Assembly: GCF_003850245.1 (NCBI RefSeq)
Contig: NZ_CP031015.1
Coordinates: 1,736,001 to 1,800,000, forward strand
DNA length: 64,000 bases
Source of the DNA: Microbacterium sp. ABRD28
Lineage (GTDB): Bacteria > Actinomycetota > Actinomycetes > Actinomycetales > Microbacteriaceae
Reading direction: 5' to 3'
The notes under the pieces are model-generated. The model was not told the origin of the DNA. It saw nothing but the letters and a program-made list of their open reading frames with translations, and made no database searches. The position numbers and the translations under genes were made by a program. This document shows, piece after piece, positions 42,139 to 51,427 of the stretch (position 1 is its first letter; every line of letters begins with the position of its first letter).

Positions 42139-43679
42139 CGCGTCTGGACGGCCTCACGAGCTGGCACGCGGACTGGTCGGGGCTGCGCGTCGCAGTCCTG
42201 GGACTGTCGGTGACGGGCTTCGCCGCCGCCGACACCCTCGCCGAACTCGGCGCGGAGGTGCGGGTCTTCTCCGAGGCGGCCGAGCCCGAATACGAGAGGC
42301 TCCTGCCCGTCGTCGGCGTCGACGCCGTGATCGGGCCCCTCGGCACGGTTCCCGAGGCGCTGCGCGCCTTCGCGCCCGAGGTCGTCATCGCCTCGCCGGG
42401 CTTCTCTCCGAACCACCCCGTCATCGCGTGGTGCGCAGACGAGGGCATCGCCCTGTGGGGCGACATCGAACTGGCGTGGCGTGTGCGCGACAAGGTGGTC
42501 CGCCAGGACGGCAGACCCGCCGACTGGGTCCTGGTGACCGGGACCAACGGCAAGACGACCACGACGCGCCTCGTCGCCGAGATGCTCGTCGCGGGCGGGC
42601 TGCGGGCAGCCCCGGTCGGCAACATCGGCACTCCCGTGCTCGACGCCGTCCGCGACCCCGGCGGCTTCGACGTCCTCGTCGTCGAGCTCTCCAGCCATCA
42701 GCTCTGGTACCTCGGACGCCAGACCGGTCCGTCGCGCGTCTCACCGCACGGCAGCGTGTGCCTGAATCTCGCTGAGGACCACCTGGAGTGGCACGGTTCG
42801 TTCGTGGCGTATCGCGATGCGAAGGCGCACGTGTACGACAACACCCGCGTCGCGTGCGTCTACAACAAGTCGGATGTCGCGACCCGCCTCATGGTGGAGG
42901 AGGCGGAGGTCGTCGAGGGCGCACGCGCCATCGGGTTCGACCTGGGCGTTCCGGGCCCGAGCGACCTCGGCGTCGTCGACGGGATCCTCGTCGACCGTGC
43001 CTTCCTCGACGATCGTCGCACCAGCGCCCTGGAGCTGACGACGGTCGCCGAACTCGCCGAGCGCGGCCTCGCCGCACCGCACATGGTGGCGAACATCCTC
43101 GCCGCTGCGGCCCTGGCCCGGGCGCTGGATGTCGCCCCGGCGGCGATCCGCGACGCGCTCCGCGGGTTCCGGCTCGACCCTCACCGCATCGAGGTCGTCG
43201 CGTCCCACCGCGGGATCGTCTGGGTGGATGACTCGAAGGCCACCAACCCGCACGCCGCGGCGTCGTCGCTCTCGGCCTTCCCCGGGGCGATCTGGATCGT
43301 CGGGGGACTGCTGAAGGGCGTGGAGATCGCCCCGCTCGTCGCCCAGGTCGCAGGGAAGGTGCGCGCCGCCGTCGTCATCGGTGAGGACCGGGCCACGGTC
43401 ATCGCGGCGTTCTCGCGACACGCGCCGGACGTCCCCGTCTACGAGGTGACCCGCGGCGAGACTGAGGACGTCATGGCGCAGGCGGTCGAACTGGCCGCGC
43501 AGGTCGCCCGTGACGGGGATGTGGTCCTCCTCGCCCCCGCCGCGGCGTCGTTCGACCAGTTCTCGTCCTACGCCGACCGCGGAAGGAAGTTCGCTGCCGC
43601 CGTGCAGCGGTGGATCGAGATGGGGGATGACGGTGACGACGACGCAGACCCGCACCCCCCGCACGGCACGCACGCCTGA
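42135..43679 (+). CDS. murD: UDP-MurNAc-L-alanine--D-glutamate ligase MurD
   Basis: 514 residues. Adds D-Glu to UDP-MurNAc-L-Ala. The N-terminal Rossmann domain (GLRVAVLGLSVTGFAAADTLAELG) binds the UDP-sugar; ATP loop GTNGKTTTTR with Lys140; ELSSHQLWYL and NLAEDHLEWHGSF in the central domain; C-terminal DDSKATNPHAA. The last 19 residues (GDDGDDDADPHPPHGTHA) are acidic and His/Pro-rich, an extension absent from standard MurD. That extension coincides with the start region of ftsW, which overlaps by 53 bp in another frame. Confidence 0.94.
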   Translation: MTRLDGLTSWHADWSGLRVAVLGLSVTGFAAADTLAELGAEVRVFSEAAEPEYERLLPVVGVDAVIGPLGTVPEALRAFAPEVVIASPGFSPNHPVIAWCADEGIALWGDIELAWRVRDKVVRQDGRPADWVLVTGTNGKTTTTRLVAEMLVAGGLRAAPVGNIGTPVLDAVRDPGGFDVLVVELSSHQLWYLGRQTGPSRVSPHGSVCLNLAEDHLEWHGSFVAYRDAKAHVYDNTRVACVYNKSDVATRLMVEEAEVVEGARAIGFDLGVPGPSDLGVVDGILVDRAFLDDRRTSALELTTVAELAERGLAAPHMVANILAAAALARALDVAPAAIRDALRGFRLDPHRIEVVASHRGIVWVDDSKATNPHAAASSLSAFPGAIWIVGGLLKGVEIAPLVAQVAGKVRAAVVIGEDRATVIAAFSRHAPDVPVYEVTRGETEDVMAQAVELAAQVARDGDVVLLAPAAASFDQFSSYADRGRKFAAAVQRWIEMGDDGDDDADPHPPHGTHA

Positions 43680-44853
43680 CGTCGACGAACGGCGTGGACT
43701 CGCGGCCCGCGTGTCGCTCGGCAGGGTCTTCGCCCCGGTGCCGAGCGAATTCCTCCTCATCGCCTCCACGGCGCTGCTGCTGACGATCTTCGGTCTGGTG
43801 ATGGTGCTCTCCGCCACCTCCGCCACCTCCACCGCCGCAGGCCAGGCCCCCTGGGATGCCGCGATGAAGCAGGCGGTCTTTGCGGTCATCGGCGTCCCCC
43901 TGATGTTCATCGCCAGTCGCCTGCCGATCACGTTCTGGAAGCGGATCGCATGGCCCGCCCTCATCGGGGCCGTCGCGTTCCAGCTCTTGGTCTTCACGCC
44001 CCTCGGCCACGGCGCCGACGGAAACCGCAACTGGATCACCATCGCCGGATTCCAGGCGCAGCCCTCGGAGTTCCTCAAGCTCGCGCTGGCCCTGTGGGTG
44101 GGGTACGTCCTCTACCGCAAGCGCACACTGCTGGCGATGTGGCGGCACGTCTACATCCCGCTCGTCCCGGTCGCGGGCCTCGCCATCGCGACGGTGCTCG
44201 CCGGCCGCGATCTCGGCACGGCGATGATCCTCGTGCTCCTCGTGCTCGGGGCGCTGTTCTTCTCCGGAGTTCGGCTCCGCATCTTCATCCTTCCCGCCAT
44301 CGCCGCGGCAGCGGCGGTCGCCGTGCTCGCCGTGACGAGCCCCGACCGCATGCGGCGCTTCCTCAGCTTCCTCAATCCCAACTGCCTCGAGGACTACTTC
44401 AACGACTGCTATCAGCCCCTCCACGGCATGTGGGGCCTGGCCGGGGGCGGTGTCTTCGGCCTCGGGCTCGGCAACTCGAAAGAGAAGTACGACTGGCTCC
44501 CCGCCGCGGCCAACGACTACATCTTCGCCATCGTGGGCGAGGAGCTCGGCCTCATCGGATGCGCCGTGGTGCTCGGCCTCATCGCCCTCTACGCCGTGGG
44601 CGCCTTCCACGTCATCCGGCGTACCGACGACCCGTTCGTCCGCATCGTGGCCGGCGGCATCACGGTCTGGATCGTCGGTCAGGCACTGATCAACATCGGC
44701 GTGGTCCTGCGTGTCTTCCCTGTGCTCGGGGTGCCGCTGCCGTTCATGTCGCAGGGCGGGACGTCGCTCGTCTCGGTGCTCGTGGCGTCGGGCGTGCTGC
44801 TGTCCTTCGCGCGTTCGCTCCCACCCAGACGGGCGGTTAGTGTCGTCGGGTGA
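43627..44853 (+). CDS. ftsW: Septal peptidoglycan glycosyltransferase FtsW
   Basis: A 408-residue SEDS family lipid II polymerase that works with FtsI at the septum. An N-terminal cytoplasmic tail of about 35 residues rich in Thr, Arg and Pro precedes ten membrane segments. Family landmarks: GHGADGNRNWITIAGFQAQPSEFLK, AGRDLGTAMIL and the C-terminal FPVLGVPLPFMSQGGTSLV. The start ATG 43627 lies within murD; a GTG two codons later is possible. Ends in the overlap with murG (GTGA). Confidence 0.93.
   Translation: MTVTTTQTRTPRTARTPDVDERRGLAARVSLGRVFAPVPSEFLLIASTALLLTIFGLVMVLSATSATSTAAGQAPWDAAMKQAVFAVIGVPLMFIASRLPITFWKRIAWPALIGAVAFQLLVFTPLGHGADGNRNWITIAGFQAQPSEFLKLALALWVGYVLYRKRTLLAMWRHVYIPLVPVAGLAIATVLAGRDLGTAMILVLLVLGALFFSGVRLRIFILPAIAAAAAVAVLAVTSPDRMRRFLSFLNPNCLEDYFNDCYQPLHGMWGLAGGGVFGLGLGNSKEKYDWLPAAANDYIFAIVGEELGLIGCAVVLGLIALYAVGAFHVIRRTDDPFVRIVAGGITVWIVGQALINIGVVLRVFPVLGVPLPFMSQGGTSLVSVLVASGVLLSFARSLPPRRAVSVVG
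44838..44843 (+). promoter_or_regulatory. Possible internal -10 box before murG
   Basis: TAGTGT ends 6 nt before the murG GTG at 44850, inside the 3' end of ftsW. It matches the leaderless pattern and could give murG an internal promoter. Coding constraint on ftsW makes this weaker evidence than the intergenic cases. Confidence 0.35.
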
Positions 44854-45941
44854 CGACCTACCTCCTGGCCGGCGGCGGCACCGCCGGGCACGTCAATCCG
44901 CTGCTGGCGGTCGCCGACGCTCTCCGCGCGCGGGAGCCCGACGCCGAGGTGCTCGTCCTCGGTACGCGAGAGGGTCTGGAAGCCCGACTCGTCCCCGAAC
45001 GCGGCTACGAGCTGCTGTTCGTCGACAAGGTGCCCTTCCCCCGGCGTCCTGATCGCGCCGCCGCGATGTTCCCGCAGCGATTCGGGCGGGCAGTCGCGCA
45101 GGTGCGGCGTCACCTGCGCGATCGGGGGGTCGAGGTCGTCGTCGGCTTCGGCGGATACGCCGCGGCGCCGGGTTACGTCGCGGCCCGGCGCGAGCGCATC
45201 CCGACCGTCGTCCACGAGGCCAACGCGCGTCCGGGGCTTGCCAACGTGCTCGGGGCACGACGCGCGGCGGCGGTGGGTGTCGCCTTCCCGGGGACGCGCT
45301 TGCGCGGGGCCCGGGTCGTCGGGATGCCGCTGCGCCGGGAGATCGTCGACCTCGACGCCGGCGCGCGGCGCGGCGAGGCTGCGGCGGTGTTCGGTCTCGA
45401 CCCGGCGCGGCCCGTGCTGCTGGTGTTCGGCGGGTCGCTCGGCGCGCAGCGCCTGAACGAGGCCTTCGGGGAGGACGGGGGCGCAGCCTGGCGGGACGTG
45501 CTCGATGCCGGCTGGCAGCTGCTGCACGTCACGGGGGAGCGAAGCACCACCCCCGATCCGGGCGTCGCCGGGTACTCTGTGCGCCGGTACATCGATCGGA
45601 TGGATCTCGCGTTCGCGCTGGCCGACGCGGTGGTCTCCCGCGCCGGAGCAGCGACCGTCAGCGAGATCAGCGCGCTCGGCATCCCCGCGGTCTACGTGCC
45701 CTATGCGGTCGGAAACGGCGAACAGGCGCTCAACGCGGCATCAGCCGTCGCCGCCGGGGCGGCGGCACTGATCCTGGATGCGGACTTCACCGCCGAGCGG
45801 GTGCGTCGCGAGGTCATCCCGCTCCTCGCGGAACCGGCGCGCCTGGAGGCGATGCGCCGCGCCGCGGCATCCGTCGGCACGCGCTCGGGAAGCGAGGCGG
45901 TCCTCGCCCTCATCGACGAGGCGCTCGCCCGCGCCCGGTGA
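44850..45941 (+). CDS. murG: Lipid II synthase MurG
   Basis: 363 residues. Adds GlcNAc from UDP-GlcNAc to lipid I, giving lipid II, on the cytoplasmic face. The N-terminal G-loop is LAGGGTAGHVNPLLAVADAL; GFGGYAAAPGYVAARR and HEANARPGLAN follow; the C-terminal half has VFGGSLGAQRLNEAF and the UDP-binding SRAGAATVSEISALGIPAVYVPYAVGNGEQALNA. All blocks are intact. Its GTG start overlaps the ftsW TGA by 4 bp. A 53-bp gap separates it from murC. Confidence 0.95.
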   Translation: MTTYLLAGGGTAGHVNPLLAVADALRAREPDAEVLVLGTREGLEARLVPERGYELLFVDKVPFPRRPDRAAAMFPQRFGRAVAQVRRHLRDRGVEVVVGFGGYAAAPGYVAARRERIPTVVHEANARPGLANVLGARRAAAVGVAFPGTRLRGARVVGMPLRREIVDLDAGARRGEAAAVFGLDPARPVLLVFGGSLGAQRLNEAFGEDGGAAWRDVLDAGWQLLHVTGERSTTPDPGVAGYSVRRYIDRMDLAFALADAVVSRAGAATVSEISALGIPAVYVPYAVGNGEQALNAASAVAAGAAALILDADFTAERVRREVIPLLAEPARLEAMRRAAASVGTRSGSEAVLALIDEALARAR

Positions 45942-45994
45942 CCTCAGCGCGCCGGGAGGAGGTGCGCAGGAGGCCGATCTAGGATTGACGGGCC

Positions 45995-47413
45995 ATGATC
46001 AGACCTGACCTGTCTCTGCCGATTCCGGATGACATCCGCGCCGCCCACTTCATCGGCATCGGAGGATCCGGGATGTCGGGACTGGCCCGGATGTTCCTGG
46101 CCCGAGGAATCCGGGTGTCCGGCTCCGACCGAGCCGACAGCCCGTCCCTTCGGGCTCTTGCGGCGCTCGGTGCGACGGTGCACGTCGGCCATGACGCCGC
46201 GCACCTCGGCGACGCCGACACGGTCGTGCACACGGGAGCCATCTGGCCGGAGAACCCCGAGTACGTCACGGCGAAAGAGCGCGGTCTCGCCGTCATCCAC
46301 CGTTCGCAGGCGCTGCACTGGCTCATCGGCGCGCGCCGACTGGTCTCCGTCGCAGGCGCGCACGGGAAGACCACCTCGACGGGCATGATCGTCACCTCGC
46401 TGCAGGCTCTGGGTGCAGACCCCACCTTCGTCAACGGCGGTGTCATCGCGCAGCTCGGCGTCTCCAGCGGAACGGGGGCGGACGACCTGTTCGTCATCGA
46501 AGCAGATGAATCCGACGGCACGTTCCTCCTCTACGACACCTCGGTCGCCCTCATCACCAACGTCGACCCCGACCACCTCGACCACTACGGATCCGCCGAG
46601 GCCTTCGTCGAGGCCTTCGCCCGGTTCGGCGGCGAGGCGCGCGAGGCGGTGGTGATCTCCGCTGACGACCCCGGCGCGAAAGAGGTCGCGGCGCTGCTCG
46701 CTCACCCTCGCGTGATCACGTTCGGCCTCGACGCCGAGGCCGACGTGCGCCTGAGCGACATCGACGCGCACGGGCCCGTCGGCTTCCGACTGACGCATGA
46801 GGGCGAGACGGTCGAGGTCCGCCTGCAGATCCCGGGTGTGCACAATGCCGTCAACGCCGCGGGCGCGGTGGCCGTGCTCATCGGCCTCGGCTTCCCGCTC
46901 GGCTCCGCGGCCGACGCGGTCACCGGCTTCGCCGGAACCGACCGGCGGTTCGAACTGCACGGCATCGAGCGCGGGGTGAGCGTCTACGACGACTACGCCC
47001 ACCACCCGACCGAGGTCGCCGCTGCCCTCGCCGGCGCTCGGAGCGTCATCGGCGACGGTCGCATCATCGCCGTCCACCAGCCCCACACCTACTCGCGGAC
47101 GCAGCACATGTACCGGGAGTTCGCCGAAGTGCTCGAACGCCATGCCGATCACACCGTGGTCCTCGACGTGTACGGCGCGAGGGAGGATCCCGTCCCCGGC
47201 GTCACGGGCGATCTCGTCGCCCACGCCTTCTCCGATCCCGATCGGGTGCGCTTCGTCGCCGACTGGCAGCGTGCTGCGGACCACGCCGCGGCGGTCGCGC
47301 GACCGGGCGACTACGTCATCACCCTCGGCTGCGGGAACGTGAACCTCATCGTCCCGCAGATCCTCGAGGCGCTGACCCGCATCCGTCCCGACGCCGCCGC
47401 CGTCGAAGGCTGA
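45995..47413 (+). CDS. murC: UDP-N-acetylmuramate--L-alanine ligase MurC
   Basis: 472 residues. Adds the first amino acid, L-Ala, to UDP-MurNAc. N-terminal [24 protein letters not shown] loop [43 protein letters not shown] in the core; C-terminal [14 protein letters not shown]. All are MurC-specific. The ATG at 45995 is preceded by TAGGAT at 9 nt (45980-45985). ftsQ follows 3 bp after the stop. murB, often adjacent in other phyla, is not in this window. Confidence 0.95.
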   Translation: MIRPDLSLPIPDDIRAAHFIGIGGSGMSGLARMFLARGIRVSGSDRADSPSLRALAALGATVHVGHDAAHLGDADTVVHTGAIWPENPEYVTAKERGLAVIHRSQALHWLIGARRLVSVAGAHGKTTSTGMIVTSLQALGADPTFVNGGVIAQLGVSSGTGADDLFVIEADESDGTFLLYDTSVALITNVDPDHLDHYGSAEAFVEAFARFGGEAREAVVISADDPGAKEVAALLAHPRVITFGLDAEADVRLSDIDAHGPVGFRLTHEGETVEVRLQIPGVHNAVNAAGAVAVLIGLGFPLGSAADAVTGFAGTDRRFELHGIERGVSVYDDYAHHPTEVAAALAGARSVIGDGRIIAVHQPHTYSRTQHMYREFAEVLERHADHTVVLDVYGAREDPVPGVTGDLVAHAFSDPDRVRFVADWQRAADHAAAVARPGDYVITLGCGNVNLIVPQILEALTRIRPDAAAVEG

Positions 47414-47416
47414 CCC

Positions 47417-48391
47417 GTGGTGCGACGGCCGTCTCCGCTCCCGCCGCCGGCCGCTCCGCCGCGGAGCGCTGCTGCGGTGGAGCAGGCGAGCGTCGGCGCT
47501 CGGGACGAGCAAGACGGCTCGGGCGTCATCCTGCCGCTGCGCGACGCCGGCGGCAGCTCGGACGCCGTCTCCGACGACCTTCGCGCGGAGGGTGCCGGAC
47601 AACCGGAGCAGCCCGCGCAGCCCGAGCGGCCCGTCGGCCTGCTGGCGGTGTGGCGCGCGTCGCGGGCCCGGAGGAAGGCGCTGCGCGCAGAAGTCCGGCG
47701 TTTCACCGTGCGACAGCGCCGCCGGCGGGCGCTGTGGGTGTCGGCGATCGGCGCGATCCTCGTCGTGGCGGGGGTGACCGCCGCCGTCGCGTACAGTCCG
47801 CTCTTCGCCGTCGAACGTGTGCGGGTCGTCGGAGCGGTCCAGCTCGACGCCGGCGGTGTCGAGGCGGCGCTGGCTTCGCAGCTGGGCACGCCGCTTCCGC
47901 TCGTCGACGAAGCGGCCATCCAGGACACGCTCTCGGACTTCCCGTTCGTGCAGAGCTACACCCTCGAGGCGCGGCCGCCGCACGAGCTCGTCGTCCGGAT
48001 CGTCGAACGCACGCCCATCGGCGCGATCGCGTCGGCCTCGGGGTACTCCGTCGTCGATGCCGCGGGGGTCGTCCTCGCCGCCAGCACGGAACCGCCGGCC
48101 GGCGAGCCGGTCCTCGATGTCCGCGGCGGGGTCGACGGCGATGCGTTCGCGGCCGTCGGCAGGGTGATGCGGGCGCTTCCGGCCTCGATCGGCGACCAGG
48201 TGACGGCCGTGAGTGCGACGTCGGCCTTCGACGTGACGTTGACCTTGACCTCGTCCTCCCGCGTGGTGTGGGGGAGTGCGGAGGAATCGGCGATGAAGGC
48301 CCGCGTTCTCGAGACCGTCATGGCCGCGCGGCCGGCCGACACCGTCACGGAGTACGACGTCTCCTCGCCTGACGCCGTCGTGATCCGCTGA
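47417..48391 (+). CDS. ftsQ: Cell division protein FtsQ/DivIB
   Basis: 324 residues. A long cytoplasmic N terminus (about 1-105) rich in Pro, Ala and Gln, then a basic RRFTVRQRRRRALW patch, one membrane helix (about 110-131), and an extracytoplasmic POTRA domain beginning SPLFAVERVRVVGAVQLDAGGVEAAL with the FtsQ beta domain after it (VRIVERTPIGAIAS, VVDAAGVVL). FtsQ recruits and regulates FtsL/FtsB and FtsWI. GTG start; 3 bp after murC and 215 bp before ftsZ. Confidence 0.9.
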   Translation: MVRRPSPLPPPAAPPRSAAAVEQASVGARDEQDGSGVILPLRDAGGSSDAVSDDLRAEGAGQPEQPAQPERPVGLLAVWRASRARRKALRAEVRRFTVRQRRRRALWVSAIGAILVVAGVTAAVAYSPLFAVERVRVVGAVQLDAGGVEAALASQLGTPLPLVDEAAIQDTLSDFPFVQSYTLEARPPHELVVRIVERTPIGAIASASGYSVVDAAGVVLAASTEPPAGEPVLDVRGGVDGDAFAAVGRVMRALPASIGDQVTAVSATSAFDVTLTLTSSSRVVWGSAEESAMKARVLETVMAARPADTVTEYDVSSPDAVVIR

Positions 48392-48606
48392 CGCGGGTCA
48401 CATGGTCGTGAATTCGCGGTCGTGATGGGCGTCGCGGGGCAACCGGACGGAGCCGAGGCGGGGCTTGCGAATCAGGATGTCGCGACACGCCGTGTCCCTC
48501 CGCGCCGAGCCGCGTCGGCCCCTTACCTTCAAGAACAGGAATTGCATACCGAGCAATTCTTTATACCTCTAGTAGAGGTTGAAGGTTCGGGAAGACGGAG
48601 GCCGGC
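48392..48606 (+). promoter_or_regulatory. ftsZ upstream control region
   Basis: 215 bp without a credible gene. It holds a perfect inverted repeat GAATTGC-7nt-GCAATTC (48539-48559), a second one CCTCTA-G-TAGAGG (48566-48578), and AT-rich TTTATACC (48560-48567), the lowest-GC stretch in the neighbourhood. TACCTT at 48524-48529 is another possible -10. The SD GACGGAGG lies about 6 nt before the ATG. ftsZ probably has its own promoter or promoters here, and one repeat may be an operator (an FtsR target is conceivable). Confidence 0.6.
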
Positions 48607-49767
48607 ATGAGCCAGAACCAGAACTACCTCGCCGTGATCAAGGTGGTCGGTGTGGGTGGCGGCGGCGTGAACGCCGTCAACCGCATGATCGAGCTCGGGT
48701 TGCGCGGCGTGGAGTTCATCGCGATCAACACCGACGCCCAGGCATTGCTCATGAGCGACGCCGACGTCAAGCTCGACGTCGGACGCGAGCTCACGCGTGG
48801 GCTCGGCGCCGGCGCCGACCCCGAGGTGGGTCGTCGAGCGGCGGAGGACCACGCGGAGGAGATCGAGGAGGCCCTGCGCGGTGCCGACATGGTCTTCGTC
48901 ACCGCGGGCGAGGGCGGTGGCACCGGCACCGGTGGCGCGCCGGTCGTCGCCAAGATCGCGAAGTCCATCGGAGCCCTCACCATCGGTGTGGTCACCAAGC
49001 CCTTCTCGTTCGAAGGTCGTCGTCGACAGAGCCAGGCCGAGGCCGGTGTCGCGCGGCTGAAAGAAGAGGTCGACACCCTCATCGTCGTGCCGAACGATCG
49101 TCTGCTCGAGATCAGCGACCGCGGCATCTCGATGGTGGAGGCTTTCGCCACCGCCGACCAGGTGCTCCTGGCCGGTGTGCAGGGCATCACCGACCTGATC
49201 ACGACCCCGGGTCTGATCAACCTCGACTTCGCCGACGTCAAGTCGGTCATGCAGGGCGCCGGGTCGGCCCTCATGGGCATCGGCTCCGCTCGCGGCGCCG
49301 ACCGCGCCATCAAAGCCGCAGAGCTCGCCGTCGAATCGCCCCTCCTCGAAGCGTCGATCGAGGGTGCGCACGGTGTGCTGCTGTCGATCCAGGGCGGGTC
49401 GAACCTCGGAATCTTCGAGATCAACGATGCCGCTCAGCTGGTGAAGGAAGCCGCGCACCCCGAGGCCAACATCATCTTCGGAACGGTCATCGACGACACC
49501 CTCGGCGACGAGGTGCGCGTCACGGTCATCGCGGCGGGATTCGACGGCGGAGAGCCGTCGCTGCGGATCGATCCGGTCGCTGCGGCCCGCCCGGCCAGTG
49601 TGCCGGTCGTGCCCGCGATGCCCGCCGTCGATGCAGCGCGGGAGGCCGAGCCGGAGCGGGTCGAGCCGAAGAGGGAGTCGGTCGCGGTAGGGGCGACTCT
49701 GCCCGACACCGGGTACGACTCGGCGTTCGGCGACGACGATCTCGACATCCCCGACTTCCTGAAGTGA
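48607..49767 (+). CDS. ftsZ: Cell division GTPase FtsZ
   Basis: 386-residue tubulin homologue that forms the Z ring. N-terminal [22 protein letters not shown]; tubulin signature [18 protein letters not shown]7 loop region [22 protein letters not shown] with the catalytic aspartates; a variable linker of about 60 residues rich in Ala, Glu and Pro; and the conserved C-terminal tail [11 protein letters not shown], which binds SepF. Starts at ATG 48607 with GGAGG close upstream. yggS follows 16 bp later. Confidence 0.98.
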   Translation: MSQNQNYLAVIKVVGVGGGGVNAVNRMIELGLRGVEFIAINTDAQALLMSDADVKLDVGRELTRGLGAGADPEVGRRAAEDHAEEIEEALRGADMVFVTAGEGGGTGTGGAPVVAKIAKSIGALTIGVVTKPFSFEGRRRQSQAEAGVARLKEEVDTLIVVPNDRLLEISDRGISMVEAFATADQVLLAGVQGITDLITTPGLINLDFADVKSVMQGAGSALMGIGSARGADRAIKAAELAVESPLLEASIEGAHGVLLSIQGGSNLGIFEINDAAQLVKEAAHPEANIIFGTVIDDTLGDEVRVTVIAAGFDGGEPSLRIDPVAAARPASVPVVPAMPAVDAAREAEPERVEPKRESVAVGATLPDTGYDSAFGDDDLDIPDFLK

Positions 49768-49783
49768 TCCGCATCGCCTCGCG

Positions 49784-50506
49784 ATGACCGCACCTGCGAC
49801 CCTCGGCGAGCCGCCGGACGAGGACGACCTCGCCCGGCGGCTCGCCGACGTGGATGCGCGCATCGTCGACGCGGCGCGCTCCTCCGGTCGTCATCCGGAG
49901 AAGATCACCCGGATCGTGGTGACCAAGTTCCATCCCGCGCATCTCGTCGAGAGGCTCTACGGGCTCGGCGTCCGGGATGTGGGAGAGAACCGTCAGCAGG
50001 AACTCTCCGCCAAGCACGAGGCCGTAGGTCCGCTGCCCGGCCTCCGCTGGCACTTCATCGGTCAGGCGCAGACCAACAAATCCCGAGCGATCCGTTCCGC
50101 GGCCTCTGTCGTGCACTCGGTGGATCGTCCGAAGATCGCCGACGCCCTCGAGCGCGCCGCCGAGGAATCCGATCCCCTGCTGGATGTTTTCCTGCAGGTC
50201 AACCTCACCGATGACCCCGGCCGCGGGGGAGTCGCCCCGGGCGAACTGATCGCGCTGGCCGACCACACCGCCCGCTGCGCCACCTTGCGCGTGCGCGGAG
50301 TCATGGCGGTCGCCCCCCTCGACGAGGCCCCCGCCGCGGCGTTCGAGCGCCTCGCGCGGTACGCCGAGGCGGTGCGCACCGTCGTTCCCGACGCGACCTG
50401 GTTGTCCGCGGGAATGACCGGAGACTTCGCCGAGGCGATCGCCGTCGGCGCGACACACCTACGCATCGGTACGGCAATCACCGGCCCGCGGCCCGAGCGC
50501 GGTTAA
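49784..50506 (+). CDS. YggS family PLP homeostasis protein
   Basis: 240 residues of the YggS/PROSC family: a single PLP-binding TIM barrel that controls free pyridoxal phosphate and has no known catalytic turnover. The cofactor lysine is Lys48 in IVVTKFHP. GVRDVGENRQQEL, WHFIGQAQTNKSR, VHSVDRPKIADAL and SAGMTGDFAEAIAVGATHLRIGTAI are family blocks. Usual place between ftsZ and sepF in actinobacteria. The ATG at 49784 is only 16 bp after ftsZ. Confidence 0.92.
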   Translation: MTAPATLGEPPDEDDLARRLADVDARIVDAARSSGRHPEKITRIVVTKFHPAHLVERLYGLGVRDVGENRQQELSAKHEAVGPLPGLRWHFIGQAQTNKSRAIRSAASVVHSVDRPKIADALERAAEESDPLLDVFLQVNLTDDPGRGGVAPGELIALADHTARCATLRVRGVMAVAPLDEAPAAAFERLARYAEAVRTVVPDATWLSAGMTGDFAEAIAVGATHLRIGTAITGPRPERG

Positions 50507-50539
50507 CCTCGGAAACGACACGAGCAAACGGAGGATCCG

Positions 50540-50995
50540 ATGTCGAACCCGCTCAAGAAGACCATGGTGTACCTGGGCCTCGCCGACGAGGAAGAGGTCT
50601 ACGAGGAGCCCACGTCGCAGCCCGCTGCTCGGCAGAAGCCGCAGGCGGTCGAGAAGGCCGCGCCCATCACCCCGATCCACCGCCCGGCCGTCGTCCGTCA
50701 GCCCGCGCCGACCGCGGTGAGCGAGATCCTGACCGTGCACCCCAAGCAGTACCGCGACGCACAGGTGATCGCCGAGAACTTCCGCGACGGGATCCCCGTG
50801 ATCATCAACCTGTCGCAGATGTCCGATGCCGATGCGCGCCGCCTCATCGACTTCGCCAGCGGCCTGTCGCTGGGTCTGTACGGGCGAATCGAGCGCGTCA
50901 CCAGCAAGGTCTTCCTGCTCTCGCCGGAGAACGTCGCCGTGTCCGGGGATGGTGCCATCGCGCACGCGGACCCGGAAGCCGTGCCCTTCTCGTAG
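50540..50995 (+). CDS. sepF: Cell division protein SepF
   Basis: 151 residues. Membrane anchor for FtsZ in actinobacteria that lack FtsA and ZipA. N-terminal amphipathic helix ([19 protein letters not shown]), a Pro/Gln-rich linker, and the SepF core (about 65-145: [69 protein letters not shown]). Its TAG stop is also the start of the -10 box of the next gene. The ATG has GGAGG about 7 nt upstream. Confidence 0.96.
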   Translation: MSNPLKKTMVYLGLADEEEVYEEPTSQPAARQKPQAVEKAAPITPIHRPAVVRQPAPTAVSEILTVHPKQYRDAQVIAENFRDGIPVIINLSQMSDADARRLIDFASGLSLGLYGRIERVTSKVFLLSPENVAVSGDGAIAHADPEAVPFS

Positions 50996-50998
50996 CCT
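50993..50998 (+). promoter_or_regulatory. yggT -10 box that includes the sepF stop codon
   Basis: TAGCCT ends 6 nt before the yggT GTG at 51005. Its TAG is the sepF stop codon. Predicted leaderless start within the division operon. Confidence 0.5.
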
Positions 50999-51004
50999 AG
51001 GTAC

Positions 51005-51307
51005 GTGCCCGTCATCGCGTTCATCGCTTCCATCCTCAACGCGATCCTCTTCATCTACGTCTTCGTCCTGCTCGGGCGTCTGGTGCTCGAGTGGATCCCC
51101 TTCTTCAACCGCGAGTGGCGGCCGAAGGGCGTAGGCCTGGTGCTCGCCGAGGTCGTCTACACCGTCACGGATCCGCCGATCAAGATGTTCCGGCGCTTCA
51201 TCCCGCCCCTGCGGGTGGGGCCCGTCGCTCTGGATTTCGGCTTCGCACTGACGATGCTGCTCTGCTTCATCCTGCTCGCCGTCACCCGTTCGCTCACGAT
51301 GGTCTGA
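51005..51307 (+). CDS. YggT family membrane protein
   Basis: 100 residues with two membrane segments (about 5-28 and 78-98) separated by a loop containing PLRVGPVALDFG, the family pattern (FRRFIPPLRVGPVALDF). YggT proteins are always near sepF and divIVA in Gram-positive bacteria and affect osmotic resistance or division, but the mechanism is unknown. GTG start 6 nt after TAGCCT. Followed by the divIVA promoter. Confidence 0.9.
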   Translation: MPVIAFIASILNAILFIYVFVLLGRLVLEWIPFFNREWRPKGVGLVLAEVVYTVTDPPIKMFRRFIPPLRVGPVALDFGFALTMLLCFILLAVTRSLTMV

Positions 51308-51321
51308 GCCTCTCCGGCGCC

Positions 51322-51351
51322 TTCGACACGTCCCGGGCCCGGGGCTATGCT
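51322..51351 (+). promoter_or_regulatory. Candidate divIVA promoter
   Basis: -35 TTCGAC (51322-51327), 18-bp spacer, -10 TATGCT (51346-51351). The predicted start leaves a leader of about 70 nt before the ATG at 51428, with AGAGGA as ribosome-binding site 6 nt upstream. Separate from the leaderless class. Confidence 0.55.
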
Positions 51352-51427
51352 TGGCTGGATACGACCGCCGCAGGACGGTGGGAGGGCCGCGACGTCGGCC
51401 AACGACCAGCTCGAAAGAGGAATCACC

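Noticed and set aside
48422..48610. Small open frame upstream of ftsZ (62 codons)
   Set aside because: It overlaps the ftsZ SD and the inverted repeats, has Arg/Pro-rich composition typical of chance frames, and no start signals.
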